Source: Verrucomicrobiia bacterium (GTDB taxonomy: Bacteria > Verrucomicrobiota > Verrucomicrobiia > Opitutales > Opitutaceae). Taken from it: a stretch of 6,744 nucleotides of DNA. The notes beneath the pieces are model-generated. The model had not been told where the DNA came from and did no database searches. It was given only the letters and a program-made list of their open reading frames with translations. Position numbers and translations under genes: made by a program. Positions 1 through 5,381 of the stretch are shown piece by piece (position 1 is the stretch's first letter; each line of letters opens with the position of its first letter). The stretch lies in contig JAUHWE010000263.1 in the NCBI GenBank assembly GCA_030424825.1, positions 1-6,744 of the forward strand, written 5' to 3'.

Positions 1-270
1 CCGCTGGCCGACTTCGCCTATTCCATCAATGCCTGGGTCGAGCCCGGCGATGCGGGTGTCTACGGGGCGGATCCGGCAACGGCACTGCCCGGCTTCCCGA
101 GCCGTGACGACCTCATCGCCCGGTACGCCGAGGCCACCGGCGCCGACCTGTCCGACCTGGCGTTCTACCGTGCGTTCAACGCCTGGAAGACGGCCTGCAT
201 CCTCCACGGTGTGTACGCCCGCTACCGAGCCGGTCAGAAGAGCAGCGAGGGTGTCGATCGTCTCACCTGA
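1..270 (+). CDS. C-terminal fragment of an APH-like phosphotransferase (probably foreign to this contig)
   Basis: Frame 1 is open from the left edge to a TGA at 268-270 and gives about 89 residues. The end of the protein, with HGVYARY followed by GQKSSEGVD, and the earlier LPGFPSRDDL segment resemble the C-terminus of the aminoglycoside phosphotransferase/choline kinase-like family (the ACAD10-type kinases common in Actinobacteria). The catalytic kinase motifs lie outside the window, so activity cannot be judged. The first 120 bases are about 70% GC with G/C-heavy third positions, against about 50% in the rest of the window. The family-like sequence stops near base 258; the last residues (RLT and the stop) are only the reverse of glmS codons. 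I therefore think the true protein continues elsewhere and that this stop is an artefact of the join. Family call fairly likely; the substrate is unknown. Confidence 0.6.
   Translation, partial: PLADFAYSINAWVEPGDAGVYGADPATALPGFPSRDDLIARYAEATGADLSDLAFYRAFNAWKTACILHGVYARYRAGQKSSEGVDRLT
238..258. other. Probable chimeric assembly join (about 21 bp shared)
   Basis: Read forward, these bases finish the phosphotransferase-like motif KSSEGVD. Read in reverse, they encode DTLAAL, the expected continuation of the GlmS motif SQSGET. Left of 238 the GlmS reading becomes unrelated (LTGSVAG instead of an expected R-E-A-K-like helix). Right of 258 the phosphotransferase reading ends in an antisense stop. 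Composition drops from about two thirds GC to about one half at the same place. Two unrelated genes sharing only a word this short is the pattern left by a k-mer-based assembler joining two genomes. A natural recombination junction is possible but less likely. Confidence 0.75.
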
Positions 271-1338
271 CTGGCTGATGACCAGGACGAGTGTATTCTT
301 GTCCAGGGGTGCGTTTCTATAGCGGAATTCTGAAGCGTATTCGACTTCTACCGGTATCCGAGCAAAGCGCTCGATTAGGTACTCCCCTACAAGACAGGCG
401 TGCCAAGCGGTCCCACAGGCGCACAGCAAGATGCGATCAACTTGGCGTAGTTCTTGTGCCGTTACATTGAGTCCGCCAAATTTGGCCGTGCTCATGTCGT
501 CAGAAAACCGTCCACGCATGGCATTCTCAAGGGCTTTTGGCTGCTCAAAGATTTCCTTGAGCATGTAGTGCTCATAGTCGCCGAGTTCGCTTTCCGCGAT
601 ATCCCAGTCGATCGTCTTTACTTCGGGAGTGAGAACTTCTTCGTCGTTTGTAAGCAGATTGAGCTCTCCATTCTTGAGGCTTACGATTTCGCCATCGTTC
701 AGGTAAACCACATTGGAGGTTCGGCTGATGATTGCCGAAACGTCGCTCGCAAGAAGATACTCCTCGGGCCCGATTCCGACAATGAGGGGTGAGCCTTTTC
801 TCGCTCCAACCAGTTCATCAGGAACTTCTGTGCAGATAACCGCGATTCCGTAGGTTCCCTCGATGTGTTTTAATGTGCGGCGGACACTATCCAAAAAACG
901 GGTCGGCGACTTGCTGTTTTCTTTCGCGTAGTGGTAGGCTATCAGATTGCAGAATACTTCTGAATCGGTTTCCGAGTAGAAGCTATACCCCTCGCCCTCG
1001 AGGAACTTTTTGATCGAAAGGTAGTTTTCGATGACTCCGTTGTGCACCATGGCTATTTTCCCATCATGGCTCACGTGAGGGTGGGCGTTTTCTTCGGTTA
1101 CTGCCCCGTGGGTCGCCCAACGGGTGTGGCAAATTCCGAGATTGCCAGAGAGCGCGTTGCCCGAAACCGTTCGGGCGAGCTCTGTAACACGACCCTTGTG
1201 CTTTTTCAGCTTTAGGACCTTGTCGGCCAAAACAGCGACGCCGGCGGAGTCGTAACCCCGGTATTCTAGGCGTTTCAAGCCTTCAAGTAGTATGGGAGAT
1301 GCTTCCCGTTTTCCGATGTAGCCAACGATTCCGCACAT
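238..1338 (-). CDS. glmS: Glutamine-fructose-6-phosphate aminotransferase (isomerising), N-terminal 367 residues
   Basis: GlmS makes glucosamine-6-phosphate from fructose-6-phosphate and glutamine, the first committed step to UDP-GlcNAc for peptidoglycan and outer-membrane glycans; it is cytoplasmic. The protein starts MCGIVGYIG, with Cys2 as the N-terminal nucleophile of the class II glutaminase domain. CHTRWATHG (residues 70-78, with Arg73), HNGVIEN (99-105, with Asn100 and Gly101) and SETDSE (Asp125) are the known glutamine-binding motifs. The first SIS sugar-isomerase domain begins near CACGTAWHA and reaches SQSGET (355-360). The family is about 600-610 residues long, so roughly 240 residues, including the second SIS domain and the C-terminal active-site lysine, are missing beyond the join at 238. 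The reverse frame stays open by chance down to base 1, so an automatic caller would extend the gene over foreign sequence. ATG at 1338 is fixed by the required Cys2. No Shine-Dalgarno is seen before it. Confidence 0.96.
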
Positions 1339-1496
1339 GGTTGAGTGATGATTAAGATTGAGTGAAAAAAATGAGTTCGATGTTCTTTTCTCAGTGCAAG
1401 AGATTGCTTACGGTGACCAAAACTTAAAAGATCAATTCCATGGGCTCGCTCTTTTCTCAGAGAATTTAAACCTTAAATCGGACTCGCATAGTTTTT
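1339..1496. promoter_or_regulatory. Divergent intergenic region between glmS and the DUF4126-like gene
   Basis: This AT-richer stretch must hold the promoters of both diverging genes. I see no convincing -35/-10 pair in either direction. An 11-bp direct repeat, TCTTTTCTCAG, occurs at 1384-1394 and 1450-1460, start to start 66 bp apart; the second copy runs into a small palindrome, TTCTC-A-GAGAA (1454-1464). These could be regulator sites or chance. There is no purine-rich ribosome binding site before either start codon. Nothing resembling the glmS ribozyme of Firmicutes is recognisable on the minus strand. Confidence 0.4.
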
Positions 1497-2726
1497 ATGA
1501 ACCTTAATTCCCTCCTATATTCGCTCGGCCTGTCCGGTTTGTTTTCGTCTCGCATTTTTCTGCCCGCGTTCGTGACAGCCCTTTTCATGAAGTACGGCCA
1601 CTCATGGCCCTTTCTAAACAATATAGAGTTCCTTGCGGAAATGGCTCAGAAAGCGAGCAATCACCCCACCTGGTTTACGAGTGGAGGAATGATAACCGCT
1701 TTGGGAGTGCTGTCTGTTTTGGAGTTTGTGGCGGACAAGTCACCCGAGGCACGAGAGCTGATGGATGATTTTGCTGTCTATGCGAAAACCGGGTTGTCTG
1801 GTTTGACGACTCTCGGCGTTATGAACACGGCAGATGCGGATTTCGCAGGAAGCGTGCTTCAGCAGGCTGGAATTCTGGAAGTTCTACCAGCTTTCCTCTC
1901 AGCGGGGGCAACGTTTGTGGGGGCCACTGTGAGAGGGGATGTTTTCGGAGTTTTGACAGAAGCGGATCCGGATGACACCGTTAAGATTCGTGGTTTCGTA
2001 AGTTGGGTGGAAGACTTCATCGTCGTCTTTGGCATTCGCTATCTCTTCTATGCGCCGCTAGCGGCATTTCTTGTCATTCTCGCGTTTTTCGGGGCGCTGC
2101 ATCTCCTTCGAAAGTATCACGAGAGCAAATTGGAAGATGCCAAAGTGCCTTGTGGAAAGTGTGGCGAGAAGATCCATTCGTTCGCGACGGGGTGCCATCA
2201 TTGTGGAGCGATTTTCGAGAACCCAAACATCATCGGCTTTTTGGGAGGGATTAAACCGGAGAAGGAACCTTCAATCGAAGCGCAAAAACTTCGACTAATG
2301 CGATTGAAGCGGTCCCCATTGTCGGGAGAGCGATTCGAAGGGAAAGGAGTGGAGCTAAAGTGCGAGATGGATGGAACGACCGCTTTTTCGGATGCGGCTC
2401 TCACGCAGGCATACATTAAATCCGTCTCCGAAAAGCTGCCCAAAGTGCTTCTGATCAGTGCGCTTCTTGGCATTGTCCCAGTTCTTGGACTGATTGCGGG
2501 CGTTATTTATTATCGGTTGAGACTGGTCGCGCCATTTCGTCGTTACCTCACCTTTGGACAGAGTTTTCTTACAAAGTGGCTGCTGCGGATCATTCTCCTG
2601 GCTTTGGTGATTCTGCAGGTTTCTTTTGGTGGGATTGTGGCAGTGCCACTCATGGCATTGCTGAACTTTTTATTCTATCGATCAGCATTCACAAAAGCCC
2701 TCAGGAACGCGAACCTTATTCAATAG
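1497..2726 (+). CDS. Multi-pass membrane protein: DUF4126-like N-terminus, zinc ribbon, C-terminal membrane region
   Basis: This 409-residue protein has three parts. Residues 1-204 carry hydrophobic segments at about 8-30, 62-79, 124-146 and 172-204. The LGLSGLFSSRIFLPAF start and LSVLEFVADKSPEA near 72-86 resemble DUF4126, a membrane family of unknown function. Residues 219-236 form a zinc ribbon: CGKC (Cys219, Cys222), ten residues, then CHHC (Cys233, Cys236). A basic linker of about 80 residues follows, then further membrane segments at about 316-339 and 361-396. The ribbon sits just after a membrane segment and a charged KYHESKLEDAK stretch, so it is probably cytoplasmic. The ATG at 1497 is chosen because hydrophobic sequence begins at once; no Shine-Dalgarno is visible. 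The gene diverges from glmS and converges on the structured RNA, so it seems to be transcribed alone. A role as a membrane scaffold or sensor is only a guess; no enzyme motif is visible. Confidence 0.88.
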   Translation: MNLNSLLYSLGLSGLFSSRIFLPAFVTALFMKYGHSWPFLNNIEFLAEMAQKASNHPTWFTSGGMITALGVLSVLEFVADKSPEARELMDDFAVYAKTGLSGLTTLGVMNTADADFAGSVLQQAGILEVLPAFLSAGATFVGATVRGDVFGVLTEADPDDTVKIRGFVSWVEDFIVVFGIRYLFYAPLAAFLVILAFFGALHLLRKYHESKLEDAKVPCGKCGEKIHSFATGCHHCGAIFENPNIIGFLGGIKPEKEPSIEAQKLRLMRLKRSPLSGERFEGKGVELKCEMDGTTAFSDAALTQAYIKSVSEKLPKVLLISALLGIVPVLGLIAGVIYYRLRLVAPFRRYLTFGQSFLTKWLLRIILLALVILQVSFGGIVAVPLMALLNFLFYRSAFTKALRNANLIQ

Positions 2727-2769
2727 TTGGAGCGTGCTGGCTACTCGATCCATTGCCAGTGTTCCGAAA

Positions 2770-2941
2770 CGAAAAAGCCACCTGTTCAAGTAGATGGCTT
2801 CGTTTACGAAATGTGACTCCCTCCCTGTTGGAGTCGGTTTCGCGACGGCCGCCCCTTTCGGAACGACCGCCGGTTTGTTTTCTGGTTCAGAATAACCGAT
2901 TCATTATTCTACGACCCCCGCTTTCGCCTCGGATCGGTAGA
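2770..2941 (-). ncRNA. Candidate structured RNA (3' UTR element or small RNA), family not recognised
   Basis: Between the small membrane protein gene and the convergent DUF4126-like gene, the minus strand folds into consecutive hairpins. In 5' to 3' order: (1) an arm at 2909-2940 with CUAC/GUAG, a bulge, GAUCC/GGGUC and a GC-GAAA-GC tip; (2) a perfect 7-bp AGAAUAA/UUAUUCU stem (2904-2910 with 2889-2895), which shares two bases with arm 1; (3) a 13-bp stem, CGGCGGUCGUUCC with GGGGCGGCCGUCG, capped by GAAA (2843-2872); (4) GACUCC/GGAGUC (2830-2835 with 2815-2820); (5) an intrinsic terminator (2775-2800). Stem 3 contains four G-U pairs that become A-C mismatches on the other strand, so the structure belongs to the minus strand. 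No good independent promoter is seen at its 5' side, so it is most simply the 3' UTR of the gene ending at 2950. It precedes no gene on its strand, so a riboswitch role is unlikely. Found by hand folding only. Confidence 0.6.
2772..2800 (-). terminator. Intrinsic terminator of the small-protein/structured-RNA transcript
   Basis: On the minus strand AAGCCAUCU pairs with AGGUGGCUU over nine positions, including one G-U pair, around an 8-base loop. The stem runs straight into a U tract, so the sequence reads GGCUUUUUC. On the plus strand the G-U pair becomes a C/A mismatch and the stem is followed by CGTTTACG, so it is a poor terminator for the DUF4126-like gene, whose stop codon is about 45 bases away. 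Confidence 0.72.
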
Positions 2942-2949
2942 ACTCTCAA

Positions 2950-3150
2950 TTAGGCCCGTGAACGTGGTCCACGCCTGAAGCTCGTGTAAGCTCCCTTTTT
3001 GAGATCCAGGACTGCGAGACCAACGAGCGCTGCAGTGACTGCAACTCCCGCTATGAGCTCCCCTGCGGGCATTTGAAGCCCGAATAGCCCAAACGGCAGC
3101 AGTGCCAGGATTGTTGAAGCGATTATGTTATTCTTGGTTTGTGTGTTCAT
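2950..3150 (-). CDS. Small two-helix membrane protein of unknown function (66 residues)
   Basis: Starting at ATG 3150, the protein begins MNTQTKNNIIAS and has two hydrophobic stretches at about residues 9-28 and 31-50, joined by a short polar turn (MPAGE). It ends in a basic tail with KK and several Arg residues (RRGPRSRA). By the positive-inside rule the C-terminal tail should be cytoplasmic; with two helices the N-terminus would be too. There is a longer in-frame start, GTG at 3189, but it would add 13 residues with no family support and would leave no room for a leader after the promoter-like element at 3196-3201, so the ATG is preferred. No Shine-Dalgarno precedes it (only GACAGAAAAA). 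I do not recognise the family. The hydrophobic layout, the promoter upstream and the terminator downstream support a real gene. The same transcript would carry the structured RNA about 10 bases after the stop codon. Confidence 0.65.
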   Translation of the reverse strand: MNTQTKNNIIASTILALLPFGLFGLQMPAGELIAGVAVTAALVGLAVLDLKKGAYTSFRRGPRSRA

Positions 3151-3195
3151 TTTTTCTGTCAGAGTTGGCTGACGTCGAGAGTATCGCACAGTTTC

Positions 3196-3201
3196 ATTAT
3201 A
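3196..3201 (-). promoter_or_regulatory. Perfect -10 box (TATAAT) for the small membrane protein gene
   Basis: On the minus strand the sequence reads TATAAT exactly, which would place transcription start near 3189 and leave a leader of about 40 bases before ATG 3150. The expected -35 position (about 3218-3225) shows no TTGACA-like sequence. That region is instead occupied by the second copy of the repeat described at 3197-3228, which suggests the promoter may depend on an activator. Confidence 0.5.
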
Positions 3202-3228
3202 ACTTGAAATACTTATAACTTATGTTAT
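3197..3228. promoter_or_regulatory. Candidate operator: 9-bp direct repeat with 16-bp period plus a short inverted repeat
   Basis: TTATAACTT occurs at 3197-3205 and again at 3213-3221, exactly 16 bp apart, and the second copy is part of an imperfect palindrome, ATAAC-TTAT-GTTAT (3215-3228). The element lies in the 93-bp gap between the diverging small membrane protein gene (start 3150) and the LysR-family gene (start 3244), overlapping the -10 box of the former. LysR regulators usually bind such divergent gaps at AT-rich dyads and control both their own gene and the neighbour, so this is the natural candidate site. The region is AT-rich, so a chance repeat cannot be excluded. Confidence 0.45.
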
Positions 3229-3243
3229 CCATAGCTAGAAACT

Positions 3244-4134
3244 ATGGAAATGCATCAACTAAGGTATTTCGTTGCGATCTCGGAGGAGAGAAACTTCACC
3301 CGAGCGGCGGCAAAGTGCTATGTATCCCAACCTTCATTGAGCGCTCAAATCATCAAGCTTGAGGACGAGCTGGGAAACCGACTCTTCAATCGACTGGGAA
3401 GGCGGGTGGAGCTCACTCCAGTCGGAAAACGCTTCGAACGGCGTGCTCGCTCGATTTTGATGGAGGCGGATAATGCGATCAAAGAGATCCGGGAAAGCGG
3501 AAGCGATGTCAGTGGCAGCCTCCGAATTGGTGTGACGCCCACGGTTGCCCCTTTCTTGTTGCCTCCTGTTCTCAAGACTTGCCGGGAGCGATTCCCAGAA
3601 TTGCAGATTCGAATCGATGAGAATTTGAGGCGAGCTCTTCTGGAAAACTTGGTCAGTGGAAGTCTCGAAGTGGTAATATCGTCTTATTCCGGTGATGTCT
3701 CACAGGTCGATGCGGAACCAATTTTGCAAGAGGGTCTCAACTTGGTTGTTCCTCGGGGACATCCCTTGGCAAGCAAGGAGGAGATCTCGATTGGAGACTT
3801 CAAAGACGAGCCTCTGATTGTTCTGGGGGAATCCTCTGCTTTGGGTGAAAAGGTGCTGGAGTTTTTCGAGCGAAACGATTTCGAGCCAAAAACTGCCGCC
3901 TATTGTTCTCAAGTGAGTACGGCAGTCGCTCTTGTGCACAGCGGAGTTGGATTAGCGATTTTGCCAGAGATGGCGCGAGAAACGGTTTCGACTTACGATG
4001 TTGTATTCAGGTCGATGAAATCGTTGAAAATGTCGCGTTTGCTTTTCGCTCTCACTCACGAACGCCGCTATTTGTCGTCTGCCGCTCGAGCGTTTCTAGA
4101 GGTCGTCCGCGAATTTGTGGACGATAGAAGTTGA
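3244..4134 (+). CDS. LysR-family transcriptional regulator, OxyR/CynR-like but without the OxyR redox cysteines
   Basis: At 296 residues this is a full-length LysR regulator. The N-terminal winged helix-turn-helix spans about 1-60 (MHQLRYFVAISEERNFTRAA, then VSQPSLSAQI and LEDELGNRLFNR). A linker helix to about 88 is followed by the periplasmic-binding-like effector domain, beginning GSLRIGVTPTVAPFLLP. Its VVPRGHPLA and SGVGLAILPE segments are typical of the group that includes OxyR. By hand alignment with E. coli OxyR, position 199 is Ala and 208 is Phe, where OxyR has its disulfide-forming cysteines. The cysteines present (25, 113, 221) lie elsewhere, so peroxide sensing by the OxyR mechanism is not expected; a small-molecule effector is more likely. 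ATG 3244 gives the common MEMHQLRYF start; ATG 3250 is possible. No Shine-Dalgarno is seen. The gene diverges from the small membrane protein gene and converges on the dehydrogenase operon. Confidence 0.95.
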   Translation: MEMHQLRYFVAISEERNFTRAAAKCYVSQPSLSAQIIKLEDELGNRLFNRLGRRVELTPVGKRFERRARSILMEADNAIKEIRESGSDVSGSLRIGVTPTVAPFLLPPVLKTCRERFPELQIRIDENLRRALLENLVSGSLEVVISSYSGDVSQVDAEPILQEGLNLVVPRGHPLASKEEISIGDFKDEPLIVLGESSALGEKVLEFFERNDFEPKTAAYCSQVSTAVALVHSGVGLAILPEMARETVSTYDVVFRSMKSLKMSRLLFALTHERRYLSSAARAFLEVVREFVDDRS

Positions 4135-4150
4135 ATTTTGGATCCAAAAC

Positions 4151-4182
4151 AAAAAGGCCAATCCCTCGAGATTGGCCTTTTT
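4151..4182. terminator. Bidirectional intrinsic terminator between convergent genes
   Basis: AAAAAGGCCAATC (4151-4163) and GATTGGCCTTTTT (4170-4182) form a perfect 13-bp inverted repeat around a 6-base loop, CCTCGA. The A and T runs give a T tract in both directions. It lies 16 bases after the LysR stop and 20 bases after the stop of the last dehydrogenase gene, so it serves both converging transcripts. Confidence 0.93.
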
Positions 4183-4202
4183 CAAAAGAGCTAAGGAAAT
4201 CT

Positions 4203-5360
4203 CTATTTCAGCATCTTAGTCCACTTGGATTTGCTTTTGGAGCTCTTCACGGCGGTTGCGATAAACGCCATTCCGCGAATGCCGTCCTCAACGGTCGGGA
4301 AGTCTGGATCTTTGGGAAGCTTCTTTCCGGACACCTCTGCTGCAATAGACTTAGCGGCTGCCATATAAACATTCGCAAACGCTTCGATGAACGCCTCAGG
4401 ATGTCCGAATGGAGTCCGTGAATTGTCTGCGGCGGCTTTGCAAACATAGCCATTGCCTCGGCGTAGAATCTGCCGCGGCTTGTCGTGGTATTTGATGATC
4501 AACTCATTGGGATCCTCTTGGTGCCACTCAAGAGAGGCCTTTGTACCGTAGATGCGGATGTTCAGGTTGTTTTCATCACCGTTTGAGATCTGTGACGCGT
4601 AGAGGACACCTTTTGCTCCGCCTTTGTAGCGAATCAAGATATTGCCGTCGTCATCGAGTTTACGGCCTGGGATAAAGGCTGTGAGCTCGGCACACATCTC
4701 GTCAATCTCCAGCCCCGTTATATAGGCGCCTAGATTGTCCGCATGCGTACCAATGTCCCCAATGCAGTTTGAAATGCCGGCGATTTTTGGATCTGTCCTC
4801 CAGGAAGCGATTTTTCCACCCCCTTTGTTTTCAATATCACCTACGGCGTAGCCTTGCGGGTACTCGGTAACGATTTTTAGAATACGGCCAAGTTTCCCTT
4901 TTCTTGCGAAATCTCGAGCCTCCTTTACCATGGGGTAGCCCGTGTAGTTGTGCGTGAGGGCAAACACTTTCCCGGATTTCTTGACGATGCGTCGCAGGTC
5001 GCGGGCCTCTTTCAAGTCGAACGCGAGCGGCTTGTCACAAATGACGTTGAAGCCCGCTTCCAGAAAGTGCTTTGCTACGGCATAGTGGAGGTGGTTCTGA
5101 ACAACGATACTGACAAAATCAATACGTTCACCCACGGGAAGCGCGGCCTCTTTTTCGGCCATTTCCTGGTAGGAGCCATATACCCTGGAAGGATCTAAGA
5201 AAAAGTCTTTGCCAGAAAGTTTGGACTTTTTCGGATCGGAAGAAAAGGCCCCGGCGACGAGTTCGATTTTCCCATCGAGATTGGCGGCCATGCGGTGAAC
5301 CGCGCCGATAAAAGCGCCGCGGCCCCCTCCAACCATTCCCATTTTCAATTTACGATTCAT
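4203..5360 (-). CDS. Gfo/Idh/MocA-family oxidoreductase (NAD(P)-dependent sugar dehydrogenase, substrate unknown)
   Basis: The 385-residue protein begins with a Rossmann fold: MGMVGGGRGAFIG (7-19) is the dinucleotide-binding glycine loop, and VAGAFSSDP (35-43) follows at the end of the second strand. IVVQNHLHY (85-93) and the CDKP motif (108-111) come next; CDKP replaces the usual EKP, keeping the catalytic Lys110. The C-terminal alpha/beta domain carries GDIGTHADNLGAY, with Asp202 and His206 at the positions of the family's catalytic Asp/His pair. The GAFIGAVHRMAA start and the THNYTGYPMV segment (136-145) mark a recognisable subgroup often found near sugar isomerases, whose substrate I cannot name. 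It is the last gene of a minus-strand operon, 21 bases after the preceding dehydrogenase, and ends just before a bidirectional terminator. ATG 5360 fits the family start; no Shine-Dalgarno is visible. There is no signal peptide, so it is cytoplasmic. Confidence 0.93.
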   Translation of the reverse strand: MNRKLKMGMVGGGRGAFIGAVHRMAANLDGKIELVAGAFSSDPKKSKLSGKDFFLDPSRVYGSYQEMAEKEAALPVGERIDFVSIVVQNHLHYAVAKHFLEAGFNVICDKPLAFDLKEARDLRRIVKKSGKVFALTHNYTGYPMVKEARDFARKGKLGRILKIVTEYPQGYAVGDIENKGGGKIASWRTDPKIAGISNCIGDIGTHADNLGAYITGLEIDEMCAELTAFIPGRKLDDDGNILIRYKGGAKGVLYASQISNGDENNLNIRIYGTKASLEWHQEDPNELIIKYHDKPRQILRRGNGYVCKAAADNSRTPFGHPEAFIEAFANVYMAAAKSIAAEVSGKKLPKDPDFPTVEDGIRGMAFIATAVKSSKSKSKWTKMLK

Positions 5361-5381
5361 GACTTGTGGAGTTATTTTAGG

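Noticed and set aside
29..322. A forward reading frame of 97 codons at the left end
   Set aside because: It overlaps the phosphotransferase tail in another frame and crosses the join into the antisense of glmS; its Pro/Ser/Arg-rich product is typical of an off-frame reading of high-GC DNA.
454..792. A forward reading frame of 112 codons
   Set aside because: It is fully antisense to well-conserved glmS codons and has no family resemblance.
1339..1496. Possible glmS ribozyme or riboswitch upstream of glmS
   Set aside because: That ribozyme is known mainly from Firmicutes. The leader here is short and AT-rich, and I see neither its conserved core nor a strong stem.
2775..2872. The hairpins at 2775-2800 and 2843-2872 as plus-strand terminators of the DUF4126-like gene
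   Set aside because: On the plus strand the stems contain one and four A-C mismatches, and neither is followed directly by a clean T run. Both are much better on the minus strand.
2576..2953. A forward reading frame of 125 codons over the end of the DUF4126-like gene and the following gap
   Set aside because: Its first part is a shifted reading of the membrane protein, and the rest covers the hairpin region, which explains its Arg/Pro-rich composition better than coding does.
3151..3189. A longer start (GTG 3189) for the small membrane protein
   Set aside because: It would add a polar, Arg-rich 13-residue stretch and start at the predicted transcription start; ATG 3150 gives a normal leader and a compact two-helix protein.
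3244..4134. Naming the LysR-family gene oxyR
   Set aside because: Both redox cysteines are missing and no peroxide-defence gene is next to it.
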